A stretch of 64,000 nucleotides of DNA from Bradysia coprophila. Its lineage: Eukaryota; Arthropoda; Insecta; Diptera; Sciaridae. The notes below the pieces were generated by a model, which saw nothing but the letters and a program-made list of their open reading frames with translations, ran no database searches and was not told the DNA's origin. The stretch covers positions 451,414 through 515,413 of the forward strand of contig NW_023503307.1 of assembly GCF_014529535.1 (NCBI RefSeq), read 5' to 3'. Positions 1 through 12,711 of this stretch are shown here, piece by piece. Position 1 is the first letter of the stretch. The number at the start of each line of letters is the position of its first letter. A program made the translations under genes and the position numbers.

Positions 1-3000
1 TAGAAATCTAAAGGCGGCATATTTCAATTCTACCGACCAAATCATTTTGTTGGCGTATTTCTTGCGCAATGAAAACGTTTGACATTATGCTTACGTACAG
101 TGTTCCAAGTGCTTGGTTGTTGTTAGATTCGTATTCTATATAAATTTCGATTGTAAGATTTAGCGAATGACGCGAAACAGAATCATTTCGATCCGAAATA
201 AATTAGCCATTTGACCTTAAACGAATACTGCGTAGCGAAGGTATGAGTTGATTTTATTTCGATTGATGATGACAAACGAACAGGGATTTGATAATGCTGT
301 CGATAGTATATATTGAGTCAATGAATAGCTCTGGCTGTTCATTTGCAAGACGAAATAACATTTCAGTAAGAAGATGATAATCGCATACGTCTGTAAATAG
401 TCAGAAAAATACTATCCGCCTGCGTGCATAAACAGTCGATGTGAATGGGACTCGCCCGCGCGGGACGATGAGTCGTTTCGTGTCAAAGAAAACACTCAAT
501 TCCCTCAATTCTCTACGAAATTCGACCATCACATCGACCCAAACAACTTATCATCTGTGACATTATGACTTCACTCCGTTTGTAAATTGAAACGCAGTTG
601 ATTATGGCTTTGCAACATGAAAATAAACACAATGCGCAATATGTCTGTATGATGGTTTACTCTTCCAGCCGTTTTTTTTACACATTCACTATTCCAACCA
701 TACGAGGAGAAAAAAGACAAAAACAACAATTTGCGTTCTTTTCATGCCAATAGCGCTTTGTTGCACTGTCTAGGCACGTATATAACGAAATAATTCACAA
801 AAGAATATTCCATGTACGTACGCGAAGCACAAGCATAAAATCTAGCAAGTATCGTGTATGATTGCTTATTGGTTGATTATAAAACAACATCTATGCAAAG
901 AAAAGTCGAGGTCATCATTAACTCGAAAAACAATCTACTTTTCAAAAATTCTTTGTTCATCGCTCGTAGGTTCGTTGCTGCCTTTTTTATTTCTTATTAT
1001 TATTGCTGGCTTAAATACTACACGATTATTTTATACTCTCTAACGTACGTTGTACACACACTTTCAAAATAACAAAAATGATATTTTTGTTGTTGTTGTT
1101 GCCTGGGTTCCGTTAGACGTATTATTATTGTTATTACTATGAATTATTAGTACGTTTTTTTCTCTCCTTTGGACGACAAAAAACTACATCCATGCCATTC
1201 ATGAAAACGAGGTTTAGAAGTGACCAATTATCCTACATTCAGTTATAATTATTGGAGAGGATGAACGATGTTTCATTCATACCGAAAAAGTAAAAAAAAA
1301 ATATTGTAAAAAACAACAAACGGCAACAACACGCATTTTACTCGCAAATACCATTAGGTGGGTATATAACATGATGAATAAGCAACAAAAAAAATTAAAA
1401 TTGGCTCCAAATCGGAGAAATGAAACAATCTCATTCAGAACGATGAAGATTAGCGAAGGATCTGCCCATCATACGAAGTCAATTAATTTTCACTTTACTT
1501 TTGACAGACATATAAGAGGAGTATATATTTATAGGGCGAGCGTAAATGTTTTATGAAATATTGACCGTTCATCTCTACATAGCCATCGAGTTATAACTTT
1601 CCAGCGATTTTAATTCAAGTCTATTCCATTCATTCCATTCATATACAAAGTGTGTGTGTCGTGTAATAGGATTCTCGTTGGTTGTGAACAATAATGTTCC
1701 TTATGTTCTTCAACGATTCCGATGTGGACATGGCTGGCATATTATGTCTCAACTTCGCCGATGATAAAAAGATTGCCTCAATCATCAGATGCGACCCGAC
1801 TACAAACAGCAATCCACCGATTCTTCGAATGGTGTCGTGACAATGGCCTTGAAATCAACTGCTCGAAATCAAAGATCATCACATACACGTTGAAGTCCAA
1901 TCCGTTAATCTTTGATTACGTCTTGGATGGCGAATCGATCGAGCGAACCACTAGCACTACCGATCTTGGCCTTTTGATGAATACAAAAATGAGCTTCAAC
2001 TCTCACTATGAATATGTGAGCAACAAATCGAAATCAGTATTGAACTTCGTGATGCGGCAAAGACGTTTTTGGACGATGATGCCATCAAGATTGTGTATAA
2101 GGCATTAGTACGATCTAATCTGGAGTTCGCATCATGTGTTTGGTCACCGAATTGTGTAACTCATCGGAGCACGATTGAAAGCACACAGAAGCGATTCGTG
2201 ATGTTTTTGAACGGAGATCATCTCAACCAGTCTAGCAATGACTACGTGCTCAGTCCGTACGTCGAAAGGTGTGCAAAGTTCAATCTGCAATATCTGGCCA
2301 GACGAAGAACGAACGCATGCATTTTGTTCATCCACTCACTGATCATCGGTAAGATCCATTCACCTGTGCTTCGCTCCCGTATAACATTCCATTTGAGGTC
2401 AACGAGACACAATGGCATTATCTGGATCAGATTTTCTTATAAATTAATCTAAACTTTGAAACGTACAATCGCTCATAAAGATATTACGGAATGGCGAACC
2501 CATATCTTTGATTTTACAATGTTTTTAACAAATTCAATCAAAAAAATGTGGCCAAACTAATAGTTCTAGCTACATCTGGCAGCTCAAACAACGCTGCTAC
2601 ATACGGCCACAGTCATGTTTAGACCGGCTGACAAAATGCGGTGCAGTAAGGGTGAAATAACTTCAATCTGGTTAATATACATGAAATGTCATGGCAGTGA
2701 AGTCAGTTCATAAAAAATGGATCGCAAGACGAATGTACTGGAACTATAACAGAATGGGACACTGAACTTTTGACATTTTTTGTATTTAGATTAAGAATGT
2801 TATTGTAAACAAAAAATTGTTCCACACTATTGCCGAATTTTCAAGTTTTTTACTTTTAATTTATATTTCAATTACGACTACGACCCAAATTCAACCCAAA
2901 AGCATACCTTTTTCGTGAGAGAATTAAGAAAAAATGACATGAGAAGAAAAGAGAGGCATATATAGAAGTATAGTCTTTTTTATGTTTGAATGATATTTGA

Positions 3001-3736
3001 AAATCAGAAAACAATTAATTAAAAATATAAATGTTTATAATTTTACGATAGTGTAGAATAATTTTTTGCTCAGAATAATGTTGTCTATCGAAATTATTGA
3101 AACTTCAGTCCCCCATTGTACAAAAATCTATTATAAGTTTCCCTATATGAACAGCGTATGGTATGCATTAACAATTCTATTACAATTCTGCCGTAATTGC
3201 ATAAAAAACTATTTTTTTTTAATTTTCGAAAAAAAAAATTACTGTAAACTTTCGGCTCCCAAAATTTACATTTTTTTACTTTCTGCGAGCATGAAAAACT
3301 GAATACGTCACACAAAAATGCTATGTCCTTGTGAAATGACTATTCTGGTAAATATCCATGATATGTCATCGCAATGAAGTTGGTTCACAAGAAAATAGAG
3401 CGCTGACGTTGGTAACTTTATCACAAGAATAGCATTTTCCGTCGAAAAGTTTGAATTAGCCGTATCTGGAAGTTGAAATTCTTTCGCTGTATATTTGGTT
3501 TATTTAAATAAATAAAATTAAGAATCTCGCGTCTAATATGAAAAATATTCACAAAAAATTCAACCACAACAGCAATAAATAAAAGTATTCGATTCAAATC
3601 TGTTTCGCCTATGGTAGAGCATCGTGTCTATGGTAGAGCATTATTGAGATTTGTTTTGCTGTTTTGCATTTCTACGATTGCATCATGCACACAATGCTTG
3701 CAATATATTTCAAATTCTTCATCTGTTTCGTTTCAG
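1..3736. other. Non-coding DNA upstream of the first visible Pellino exon, probably intronic
   Basis: No exon is recognisable here apart from a decayed retrotransposon fragment at about 1690-2452. The first visible Pellino exon begins in the middle of the protein, so this stretch is probably part of a long intron whose 5' end lies outside the window. It is AT-rich with many homopolymer runs. The short open frames here show no family resemblance. Confidence 0.6.
1690..2452 (+). mobile_element. Decayed non-LTR retrotransposon, C-terminal part of reverse transcriptase
   Basis: Three overlapping frames together read as the end of a non-LTR (LINE) reverse transcriptase. The catalytic box reads NFADDKK at about 1751-1771. 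A second frame carries the region after it (RFFEWCRDNGLEIN near 1815-1860). A third frame, from about 2069, carries the thumb and C-terminal part (YKALVRSNLEFASCVWSP, then ARRRTNACILFIHSL), ending at a stop at 2450-2452. Frame changes near 1785 and 2066 show that it is dead. The style suggests the Jockey/CR1 group, but the clade is uncertain. It is 5'-truncated and probably sits in a Pellino intron. Confidence 0.8.
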
Positions 3737-6700
3737 GTTGGCCGATCATCCGAATCGCCAATAGATTTCGTGGTAATGGATACACTGCCCGGTGACAAAA
3801 AGGACGCGAAAGTAATGCAGAGTACAATATCACGATTTGCTTGCAGAATTTTAGTTGAACGAACTGAAGCCCCAAAAGCTAAAATATACGCAGCTGGTTT
3901 CGATTCGAGTAGAAATATATTTTTAGGGGTAAGAGAGTCCATCATTTCATATCAAAATATATAATAAAATTATGCTTTTAATGCATGTTTTGTTTCGGAT
4001 GGGTGCAGCGACAGTACAGCAGCATTGTAAATGTTTTTGCGTCGGTAACAAAATTTAAAAAAAAAACGTATGGGAGTAGCTCTAACTCATATTTTCTAAT
4101 GTGATGCATTACCCAAACCCATAATTAACTATGGCTTCTTTGGTTTATGATATTAATTTTTCGAACATTATATACAATGCGCTGTGTGTCGTTCTCTTTT
4201 CCGTAAAAAAAGCACACACAACATTTTATGAAATGGCTGGATGCGTGTGGGAGTTTGATTTGTTATTTTCGTGTATGCATTTTTTTTTAAACTTATGCCG
4301 ACTCGGTTGATAATAATGTCGTTTGTTATTGTGTGTGAAACGTAATTGATGCTTAAATGTGTCGTCTATTCAATGTAATTAACATTTTTGTTTACACATT
4401 CAAGTGGTGAATTTCGACAGAACGACGTGATTTTCACAAACGTTGATTTGTGCAATTAATTAACTTAAACAACGCACTTTTGCTGGCAATTGTTGCCATA
4501 CAGTCGCTTTTGACGTCATTAACAGGTTAATTTTAAGTTGTCAACGTGTAAGCCTTCGTTCACGTTATCGTCCATGAATGAATTCAAAATCTACTTTGAG
4601 ACATAACGATTCGCTCAGTTTATTTATTTGTCGAACTCGGAAACAGGTCAGATACAAAACAGAGTGGACGCTACTAACGATCAATTTCCCATCCCGACTA
4701 GTGTCTCCTTTTTCATATGGGCGAAAGGGCCATTGTTTTTGGCGTCAGATTTTAAGGGGCTTCCGATGCTGATCTGAAAAAATCTCGATTTTTCAATTTG
4801 AATTCACAAAACAAACGGAGCGCTAATTTCCTTTCATTTACTTCGGTTTTCCTACTCTGAAGATCCTTCAATTGAATATTTTTTTTTTAACGAACGCATT
4901 CCGGTACGCCTGGGCTTATGCATTAGGCGATAAGAAATTCTCATGAGCAGACACATCGAGCAAGTTTTTTCTTTTTCCTGTCATTTACTTCGGTTTAATC
5001 TACTCTGAAACTCATTCAAGTGGATTGTTCCTTTCTACAAATGTCTAAAACATATATTGGCATGTCTGGGCTTATGATGTGCTAAGCGATACAAACTTTC
5101 TGTGAGCAGGCACACTGAGCAAGTTTTTGCTGTACACAGTCAAAAATGTGGAAATTCTTCAATTAGCGCCCGATTTTAATATGTCCCATTGCGCCTCAAA
5201 CCCTAAAAACGGTGAATACCCTGACAATGGTGCAAAACCAGTCTTTCGTTAACTTCACCGTATAAAACAAATTTTATGTCTTTATGCCCACTCTGAGAAA
5301 ATTGGTTTCTTACCTGACGCGGAAACATTTTTGTTTTGCTGGGAATTCTATTCGAAAATCCTGCCTATAAAATTGCTTTCCACACGCCATAACAACGTTC
5401 GGTCACTCTTTTCAATTGAATTACCTCTTTATCTTAGAACAGTTGAGCTACCCGAACGTTTCTTGCAAAACAAATGGTCTAATAATCAAGTCACTTTATT
5501 GTTCCGATTTTTCTTTTTTGGTAATTCTCAATGGCAATGACCAACAACATCCTTTTTCGGTCACGTTCTCAGAGTGACCTGATTTAAAGATGCAACTATG
5601 AAATCACTCGGTTAAATCAAATACACAATTGTTTTACGGTACATGGAATTGCAAGGCTGCGCAAAGACGGAAACCTTCTTCGACGTTTTTTTTCCGCAAA
5701 TCTACAATTTTGTGCCCATTGAATTATACCAATTTATCGACTCACATTTTCTAATATTTCCGAACGTAAATGTTCCCTTTTTTATCCTGACTACACAATC
5801 GAATTAAATAATTTAACGTTTTAATGCACGTGAGCTTCGAAATAAATAGACTCGCGTGCTTTCGGAATATAAGCGTTCTTGATGAATGACAAATGACAAA
5901 CAATATTTTTGAGCTGAATAGTTCAGCCACAATATCGACTATCGATTGAGCCAACTAATTCGAAAAGACATTATCAGTATGTGGTTGTGTGCTGTCTCTA
6001 TTGTCTAGTCCCACAGATATCATATATATTATGTTGAATGAATTGTCTGTTACCAACCGATGGATGGGATTTATGGTTAGTGGAAGAGTATGTAATTGAA
6101 CAGAATGAGCACAAAACGTTTTACCTCCTCGAAGTTTTGAAATTTTGAGTGTTTCAATTCCCCCAGATGCTGAACCCATCAAGAGACTTACATTGTCCAT
6201 ACCTTATCCGTAATTGAGAGTATATCCACGGGGTTTCTTCTTCTCTGAATGTTGTACTTGTGTGCTAGTTAAAGACAGAAAACTTATTATGAACTGTGGA
6301 CATGCTTGTCGAGAATTAAAACTGATCTCCCGCTCAAATTAAATTGCAGGAAAAAGCGACAAAATGGCAAGACAATGTGGAAATCGATGGTCTGACAACA
6401 AACGGTGTTCTAATCATGCATCCGAAGGGCCAGTTTTGCGGTGGCAAAGCTAAGTGTGGTGTGTGGCGCGAATGTTCTGTTGGTGGTGATATATTTAATT
6501 TAAGAGAATCAAGGTCTGCACAACAAAAGGGAAAACAAGTGAGTAATTGAAATGGACGTAATTGGCTGCGATTGTCACTAATGCCTTCATGGTTCCATTA
6601 GGTACAAGAAGAAACCAACGTCCTTCAAGATGGCACATTAATTGACTTATGTGGTGCGACATTACTTTGGCGATCCGCCGAAGGACTTCAAAACTCACCG

Positions 6701-7800
6701 GTAAGACTAACACATTTCATTTGATCGATTTGAAGTAGTTGATAATTGCGTACTTTTCCCAACTGATACAAATCATAGACGAAGAGAGACTTAGAAAAAC
6801 TTGTTGACGAAATAAATGCTGGACGCCCTCAATGTCCGGTTGGCCTGAATACATTAGTAATACCACGAAAAGTTACTTTAGGAGAACACATAAACCAGCC
6901 TTACGTTTATTTGAATTGCGGTCACGTTCAAGGTAAAATTTATTGAAACACAACAAAAAGCAATGAAAATTTCCGAATTCAAAAAATGGCTTCATTCGCA
7001 ACAGGAAATCATGACTGGGGACAAGATAAGTCAACTGGTGCACGAAGATGTCCGATGTGCCTTGAATTAGGTCCGGTTGTAACTTTATGTATGGGCATTG
7101 AACCAGCCTTTTATGTTGATTCCGGACCACCATCGTTTGCGTTCAATCCTTGCGGTCACATGGCAAGTGAAGCCTCGGTCAAGTAAGTATAATTTTCAAA
7201 TTTAAATCGTGAAGAAATTCAAATGAAATGCAGTAAATGTGGCGAAAGGACATGGGAGAGAGCTAATACCGACGCTTTTTGACTCAAAAACGTTGTGATT
7301 AATGAAATGTAAGAGTTTTCGCAACTACTCCTGCAAAATATTCGTCGGAACTCATTCTCACTATTTCGAGGTGTCATTGGCACACGTACAGGGCTTTTTT
7401 TGGGAATTTTATCTCTGAAATATTCTGAAACGTTCCTGGACCCGTGTTTACAGCATCAGAATCGATGGTCGATCTGAAGAACTAAATCTATCTGGTTTAG
7501 TTGCCGTAGGTGTTCTGAGATTTTGAAATAGTCAGATAAAAAAAAACCGTAAAACTACACGTCAGATCGACGAGAACTTTAACACTAGCTGACTGCTATC
7601 AATGAACCAAAATCCATCTACGTTTACCTTAGCCGATCGTCTTGATATTTCTAAATTTCTTTTTCCATTTCAGATATTGGGCAAACGTTGACATACCACA
7701 CGGTACGAATGGCTTTCAAGCAGTATGCCCATTTTGCGCTACACCGCTGTTAGGATGCCCCGGCTATATGAAATTAATATTTCAAGATAATCTGGACTAG
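3737..7800 (+). CDS. Pli: Pellino, E3 ubiquitin ligase of Toll/IL-1 signalling (3' six exons)
   Basis: Six exons are visible: 3737-3928, 6350-6538, 6602-6700, 6779-6932, 7005-7182 and 7674-7800. All have AG/GT borders and keep one frame, giving 312 residues to a TAG stop. Pellino proteins bind phosphorylated IRAK/Pelle kinases through an FHA-like domain and act as RING-type E3 ligases in the cytoplasm. The visible part starts inside the FHA-like region (VGRSSESPIDFVVMD). It continues through WQDNVEIDGLTTNGVL and ends with the Cys/His-rich RING-like region (YLNCGHVQG, RCPMCLELGP, CPFCATPL). The family is usually about 420 residues, so roughly 110 N-terminal residues lie on exons upstream of the window. 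AATAAA signals at 7982-7987 and 8050-8055 suit the 3' end. Introns vary from 63 bp to 2.4 kb. Confidence 0.95.
4835..5127. repeat. Diverged tandem duplication, unit about 147 bp
   Basis: Two adjoining units start at 4835 and 4982. They share CATTTACTTCGGTTT, then CTACTCTGAA, then CTGGGCTTATG, and end with GAGCAAGTTTTT. They differ at many positions, so the duplication is old. It lies in the first visible Pellino intron. Confidence 0.65.
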
Positions 7801-9767
7801 TAACATTCAGCGACGCATCAAAAGAGAAAAAACAATTTGCAAGTTATGTTAAGAGGTTTCGTTTTTAGTATCTAATGACTCAACGGAGACGTTCATCATT
7901 TCAGAAGTGCTGAACAAGTGAGCATAATGTTTCGATGCTCAATTTCGCTAGAATTCGTTTTTAGTAAAATCCAATCAGCAAAATAAATCGAACTTTTGTG
8001 GCTAAGGATACAGTTAAGAAATAACTGATGTTACTCACGACAAAAGTTGAATAAATTAAAACTTCTGGTCATTTTACAGTTGTGTTCGATCGAACCATAT
8101 TCAAATACGATAACACCTTAGTCTGTTATCTTATTCCATTGCTAATTCTACAAAACTTTCATAGGTTATTGAGGAAAAAGATTCGTTCAACGAAAGGAGG
8201 ACCGCATCTAAGCGATCCCCGAACTAACCTTTTACCCTAAGTGGTTTTGTATGAGTCATGGATTTCAGCCGTTTCGACTGACTATTTGATAAGAGATTTT
8301 TAATTCAGAATTGGTGCATGCAAAGGTAAACAAAGAGCTAAATGTTTGAGTTTTCTCTTTCTTGTTTGCTTACATGCAAAATCGCTACAATTTCGTCCGA
8401 TCACACTAATACCAATAAACTGGCAGAGTTTTTCCTATTATCTCGTTGGATGCGTGTAATCAGATGCTGCTAAAAGTAAACAAGCAGATGGTTGACAATC
8501 GTTCTGTCAATTTGTTGATAAATCGATATTTGCGACCCCGCATTTGAATTAAAGATGAGGAATTAACTGGTTCAGTCCCGGATTGGCTATCGTTAGATTT
8601 TATCAAATTCATTCAACCGAACGAGTGATATCGAAATACCAACTTGTAGCATTGCTTTACATTGTGCGGTAGCAGCCAACAATTTCTTTTATTCGTCATT
8701 ACAGTTGAATTTGTGTTCTCGTTGTATTCAGCTGACTTACCAGCTGGTCCACTCACCCTGATAATGCAAAAAATTCATTTTTGCATTTTTGAATTATTGA
8801 AAGAGTTCGGAGCTCGTTCAAAAATTATGCTTACGACTATCGTTTTGATTTTGTACCTTTCCCAGCAACTGTTAAAGATAGAGACACAACAAAAAATGTC
8901 AGGTCGAGAAAAAAGTTTTTTCGCTGAAAAGATGGAAATTTATCTTTAACAGTCGATTAGGCGTGGTCAATTTCGGATCGGCATGCTGATGAAATTTGTC
9001 AAAAGTTTTTTTTTTAAATTCAAGTATGTATTGTATGTCTTTATCAAAATAATTTTTTTTTTGGTTTTTAAATTGAACTGACTTCAGCAGGTCAGCTTGT
9101 GAAAGAGAACGTCTGTGAGTGAGACTTAAGGAAGAAAAATTATTAAATTAACAAAAAAAAACTTTTCTGTCGATTTTCTTTTGAATATGTTTTTGAAAAG
9201 ATTAAAAAAAAAATAAGAAAAAAAAAGTTTGAAAATGGAAATAAAAATATAGTTGACACACTACCACTACCTAATAGAAAAAATTATTGTAATTATTTGT
9301 CTAAAAAGTAAATAAAAAGAAAAAATCTTTAAAGTGAAAATACAACCGCTGTTAAATTAATCTAAAAAAAGTCAAAGAAAAAATAAAGGAAAAAAAAATA
9401 ACATCACACATAGAATCCTAATAAAATTGTGCATTTTAAGATATTGAAATAGTTTAAAAAAAAGAGAAAACGAGAGAAAAACCAATTCTAGTTTGAAGAC
9501 AAAAAAAATTTTTAATTATTATTTCAATTTTTAAGACGGTAAACTTATACTTCATCTTCTTCTTCATTTTCTTTTAATTTGTTTAACGTTAAAACTGGCC
9601 GTATATTTATCAACGCTTTAAAATATTGTATATTTTAAAAATAGATTTTTTTTAAATAAACATTCAAAAAGTTTTTTTTTACTTCATTGACTCTTGGTGT
9701 ATGGACTGGACACTGACCGTCAGACAATGAATCGCATCGCCGTTCATAAGGTTAATCCTCAATCTCG
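7801..9767. other. Pellino 3' UTR and AT-rich intergenic DNA
   Basis: The first 250 bp are the likely 3' UTR, with two AATAAA signals. The rest, above all 9000-9700, is rich in A and T homopolymers. No gene, RNA gene or clear repeat is recognisable. Confidence 0.6.
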
Positions 9768-10308
9768 GTTCTAGGACTTAATATCCCCGGACAAAATAAC
9801 CCGGACAAAATAACCCCGGACATAATAACCCCGGACAAAATAAATTTTCTATTGAGTGGAGACAGTAGAGCGGACATAATAACCCCGGACAAAAAACCCA
9901 ATTAAATTTCGGCTGTATGTTAAAGTAACCCCGAAAAAATAACGAAGGATCAAAATAACTCCAACCAAAGTACCCCAGGCAAAATGTCTACGTTTCGAAA
10001 TAACTTCAATAATAACGAATAACTACACTGAAAATAAAAATAGAAAAATCTTTGCAAAACCTGCGGCGAGTTTCGCTGCACGTCCTGCAGACGGCCTAAC
10101 ACGCACGGGGCTCTGCCCCAAACCCCGCTAGGGGCTCTGCCCCTTAGACCCCGCAAGGGGGATGCACCCCTTGACCCCCGCTTTTTTTAGTCGTTTTTAT
10201 TTTTCTCGGCCTGCGGCGCATTGACACTTTTCATAAATACACTAAACAATCTATAAACAAATAGTTGCGACAAAATCAACGATTTCTAATATTCCGATAC
10301 TTTATGAC

Positions 10309-10930
10309 AAGGGGCTGCCGCCCCCTGAACCCCCGCATTCTTTTTGATTGCCTGCGGCGCTTAAACACCGACTCCTTCCACAAAACTTACGATAAAATCG
10401 ATCACAAATTTTTGTATTTCGGTATTTAATGTCAAGGGGCTGCCGCCCCCTGAACCCCCGCATTCTTTTTGATTGCCTGCGGCGCTTAAACACCGACTCC
10501 TTCCACAAAACTTACGATAAAATCGACCACAAATTTTTGTATTTCGGTATTTAATGTCAAGGGGCTGCCGCCCCCTGAACCCCCGCATTCTTTTCGATTG
10601 CCTGCGGCGCTTCAACACCGACACCTTCCACAAAACTTCCGATAAAATCGACGAATTTTTATATTTCGGTATTTAATGTCAAGGGGCTGCCGCCCCCTGA
10701 ACCCCCGCATTCTTTTTGATTGCCTGCGGCGCTTAAACACCGACTCCTTCCACAAAACTTACGATAAAATCGAGCACAAATTTTTGTATTTCGGTATTTA
10801 ATGTCAAGGGGCTGCCGCCCCCTGAACCCCCGCATTCTTTTCGATTGCCTACGGCGCTTCAACACCAACACCTTCCACAAAACTTACGATAAAATCGACC
10901 ACAAATTTTTGTATTTCGGTATTCAATGTC
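10309..10930. repeat. Tandem array, five units of about 125 bp
   Basis: Units start at 10309, 10434, 10559, 10681 and 10806, with a truncated sixth at 10931. Each begins AAGGGGCTGCCGCCCCCTGA and ends with ATTTCGGTATTTAATGTC or a close variant. Units are very similar, so the array is young or homogenised. Upstream, 10096-10190 holds shorter, looser GC-rich relatives built on GGGGCTCTGCCCC. This GC-rich patch stands out from the AT-rich surroundings. Confidence 0.9.
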
Positions 10931-11817
10931 AAGGGGCGATTTGAAAGCTACATGCATGAGTGACACGTCAAATGAAAGGTATTCACAATACCAATCCGTG
11001 AAAAAAAAGTTTATGAAATTCGGATCATCTAATCGTGAGTTAGAGCCACCGATGTGAAATCGGTGGGGTACGGGAACTGTTTTTTGACAACAGCTCGGCC
11101 GAATATGAACGAATTGCGCTTAGAAATGCTCTTATAGATAGATATTAACCATACTAATCGAGGAAAAAAAAGTTCATGAAGTTCGGTCCACCGGGTCGGA
11201 CGCTAGGTCTCTTGGAGTGAACGCCTTTGATGCTACTCGGCCGTACAGTGAACGTAGAACATTTTTGGTTATATCTCAAGCAAATTTTATCCGATTTTCG
11301 TGAATTTTTTTTTTGTTTGAAAGGTAGTGACGAGTGCAAAACGATGGTAATAATTTTAGAGTTCCACCAAAATGGCCGCCGCCGCCATATTGGATTTTAG
11401 TGTTTTTACCTATATCTCAAGCAAATTTTATCCGATTTTCGTGAATTTTTTTTTGTTTGAGAGGTAGTGACGAGTAGAGGTGTGCGCCGATCTTAAAATA
11501 GTCGGCGGCGGTGCGCCGACTGGTAAGGGATCGGCGGCGGCGCGCCGGAAGAAATTTATAGTCGGCGGCGGTGCGCCGATCGGCGCGCCGATAAATTTAC
11601 AAAAAATCTAAACTTTCGAAAATAATGCAAAAACATTTGAAAAAGCGTGCGCAATCATTTTTCCGAACACTGAAATCTTACTATCTTGCAATCTGAAGTA
11701 TCAACCACTTATACAAGGGGAATCAACTGAGGCGTATCTCACCTTTTATATTGTGTACAATGTACAATCACCTATTATTTTGAAAACATCTAATTTAATG
11801 AATCCAAGAATGATTAA

Positions 11818-11948
11818 TGAGTTTGCGTAAATGACATGTAAGCTATAAGTCAAATTATAATTTGGAAATTTTAAGTCACATCTTCATACCAGATGTTCTG
11901 CAGGCTTCTTATTTCCAACTTATAATTTATGTCATTTACGCAAACTCA
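11818..11948. repeat. Short terminal-inverted-repeat element (131 bp)
   Basis: The ends read TGAGTTTGCGTAAATGACAT and its exact reverse complement ATGTCATTTACGCAAACTCA, with weaker pairing further in. It looks like a MITE nested in the hAT-like element. No clear target duplication was seen. Confidence 0.7.
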
Positions 11949-12529
11949 CTACTATTATCTTTCGATTTATGCAATAACCGTTCCCGTTGCCTTTAGTCCA
12001 TCTTCGATGAAGGAGTGAGATCGTAGTAGAAGGTTTTCGCAAATAAGAGATTTAGATAAACTTAAATTTATAAGTAATAAGTGCATAGACTACGCCAAAA
12101 TGATTTTTTTTTCCCAAATTTTTTTAAATAAAGCAGCTAAAAATTGAAAATAAAGATACCCGTGTCTCGTCTTTTTGACGAAAAAACTTGAAACCGGAAA
12201 GATTTTCCACTTTATAAATTCCTAAAACATGTGATTTGCGCCATTTTCCACCCAAATTCCACATAAGGTCTCAAGTTTGCCACTTTTGACTGATAGTTTT
12301 GACTGATTCACTGAATTTTGTTCTCCTTCTTCTTCCTCTTATATGCACAGAAAATAGAGTAACGTACCCAAGAGTTCACGTTAAGTGAGGATACAGAAAA
12401 GACAAATGCTGTTTCGACCTCGGGTATCGATGGCGGTCTCGGGCCAGCGTGATCTGACCATCCTCAGTAGTATCCATCGATACCCTTCCCAAGACAGCAG
12501 CCAACTTTTTCTTTGGACTAGTATTTATA

Positions 12530-12711
12530 TGGCGACCATATAAAAGACGAGCTATAGGTAGACCACCAGAGAGATGGACAAACGGAATTAAGAATATTGC
12601 AGGTACAAACTGGCAGCAAATGGCAATGGATCGTACGAAATGGAAAGAAGTTGGAGAGGCCTACATCCAGCAGTGGATAGAAACAGGCTGAAAAAGAAGA
12701 AGAAGAAGTAT
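12530..12711 (+). mobile_element. 3' tail of an RTE-like non-LTR retrotransposon
   Basis: An open frame ends at a TGA at 12689-12691. It reads GRPPERWTNGIKNIAGTNW, then WKEVGEAYIQQWIETG, which resembles the extreme C-terminus of RTE-type reverse transcriptases. It is followed at once by a GAA-type microsatellite tail. Only the last 50 or so codons are present, as expected for a strongly 5'-truncated insertion. Confidence 0.75.

Noticed and set aside
10302..10880. Three similar minus-strand frames (MWKxSVxKRRRQSKRMRGFRG)
   Set aside because: They are read-throughs of the 125-bp tandem array. The frame repeats because the unit is repeated, and no family resemblance is seen.
10309..10930. CRISPR-like regular array
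   Set aside because: Units are 125 bp and similar throughout, with no short repeat plus variable spacers, and the DNA is eukaryotic.
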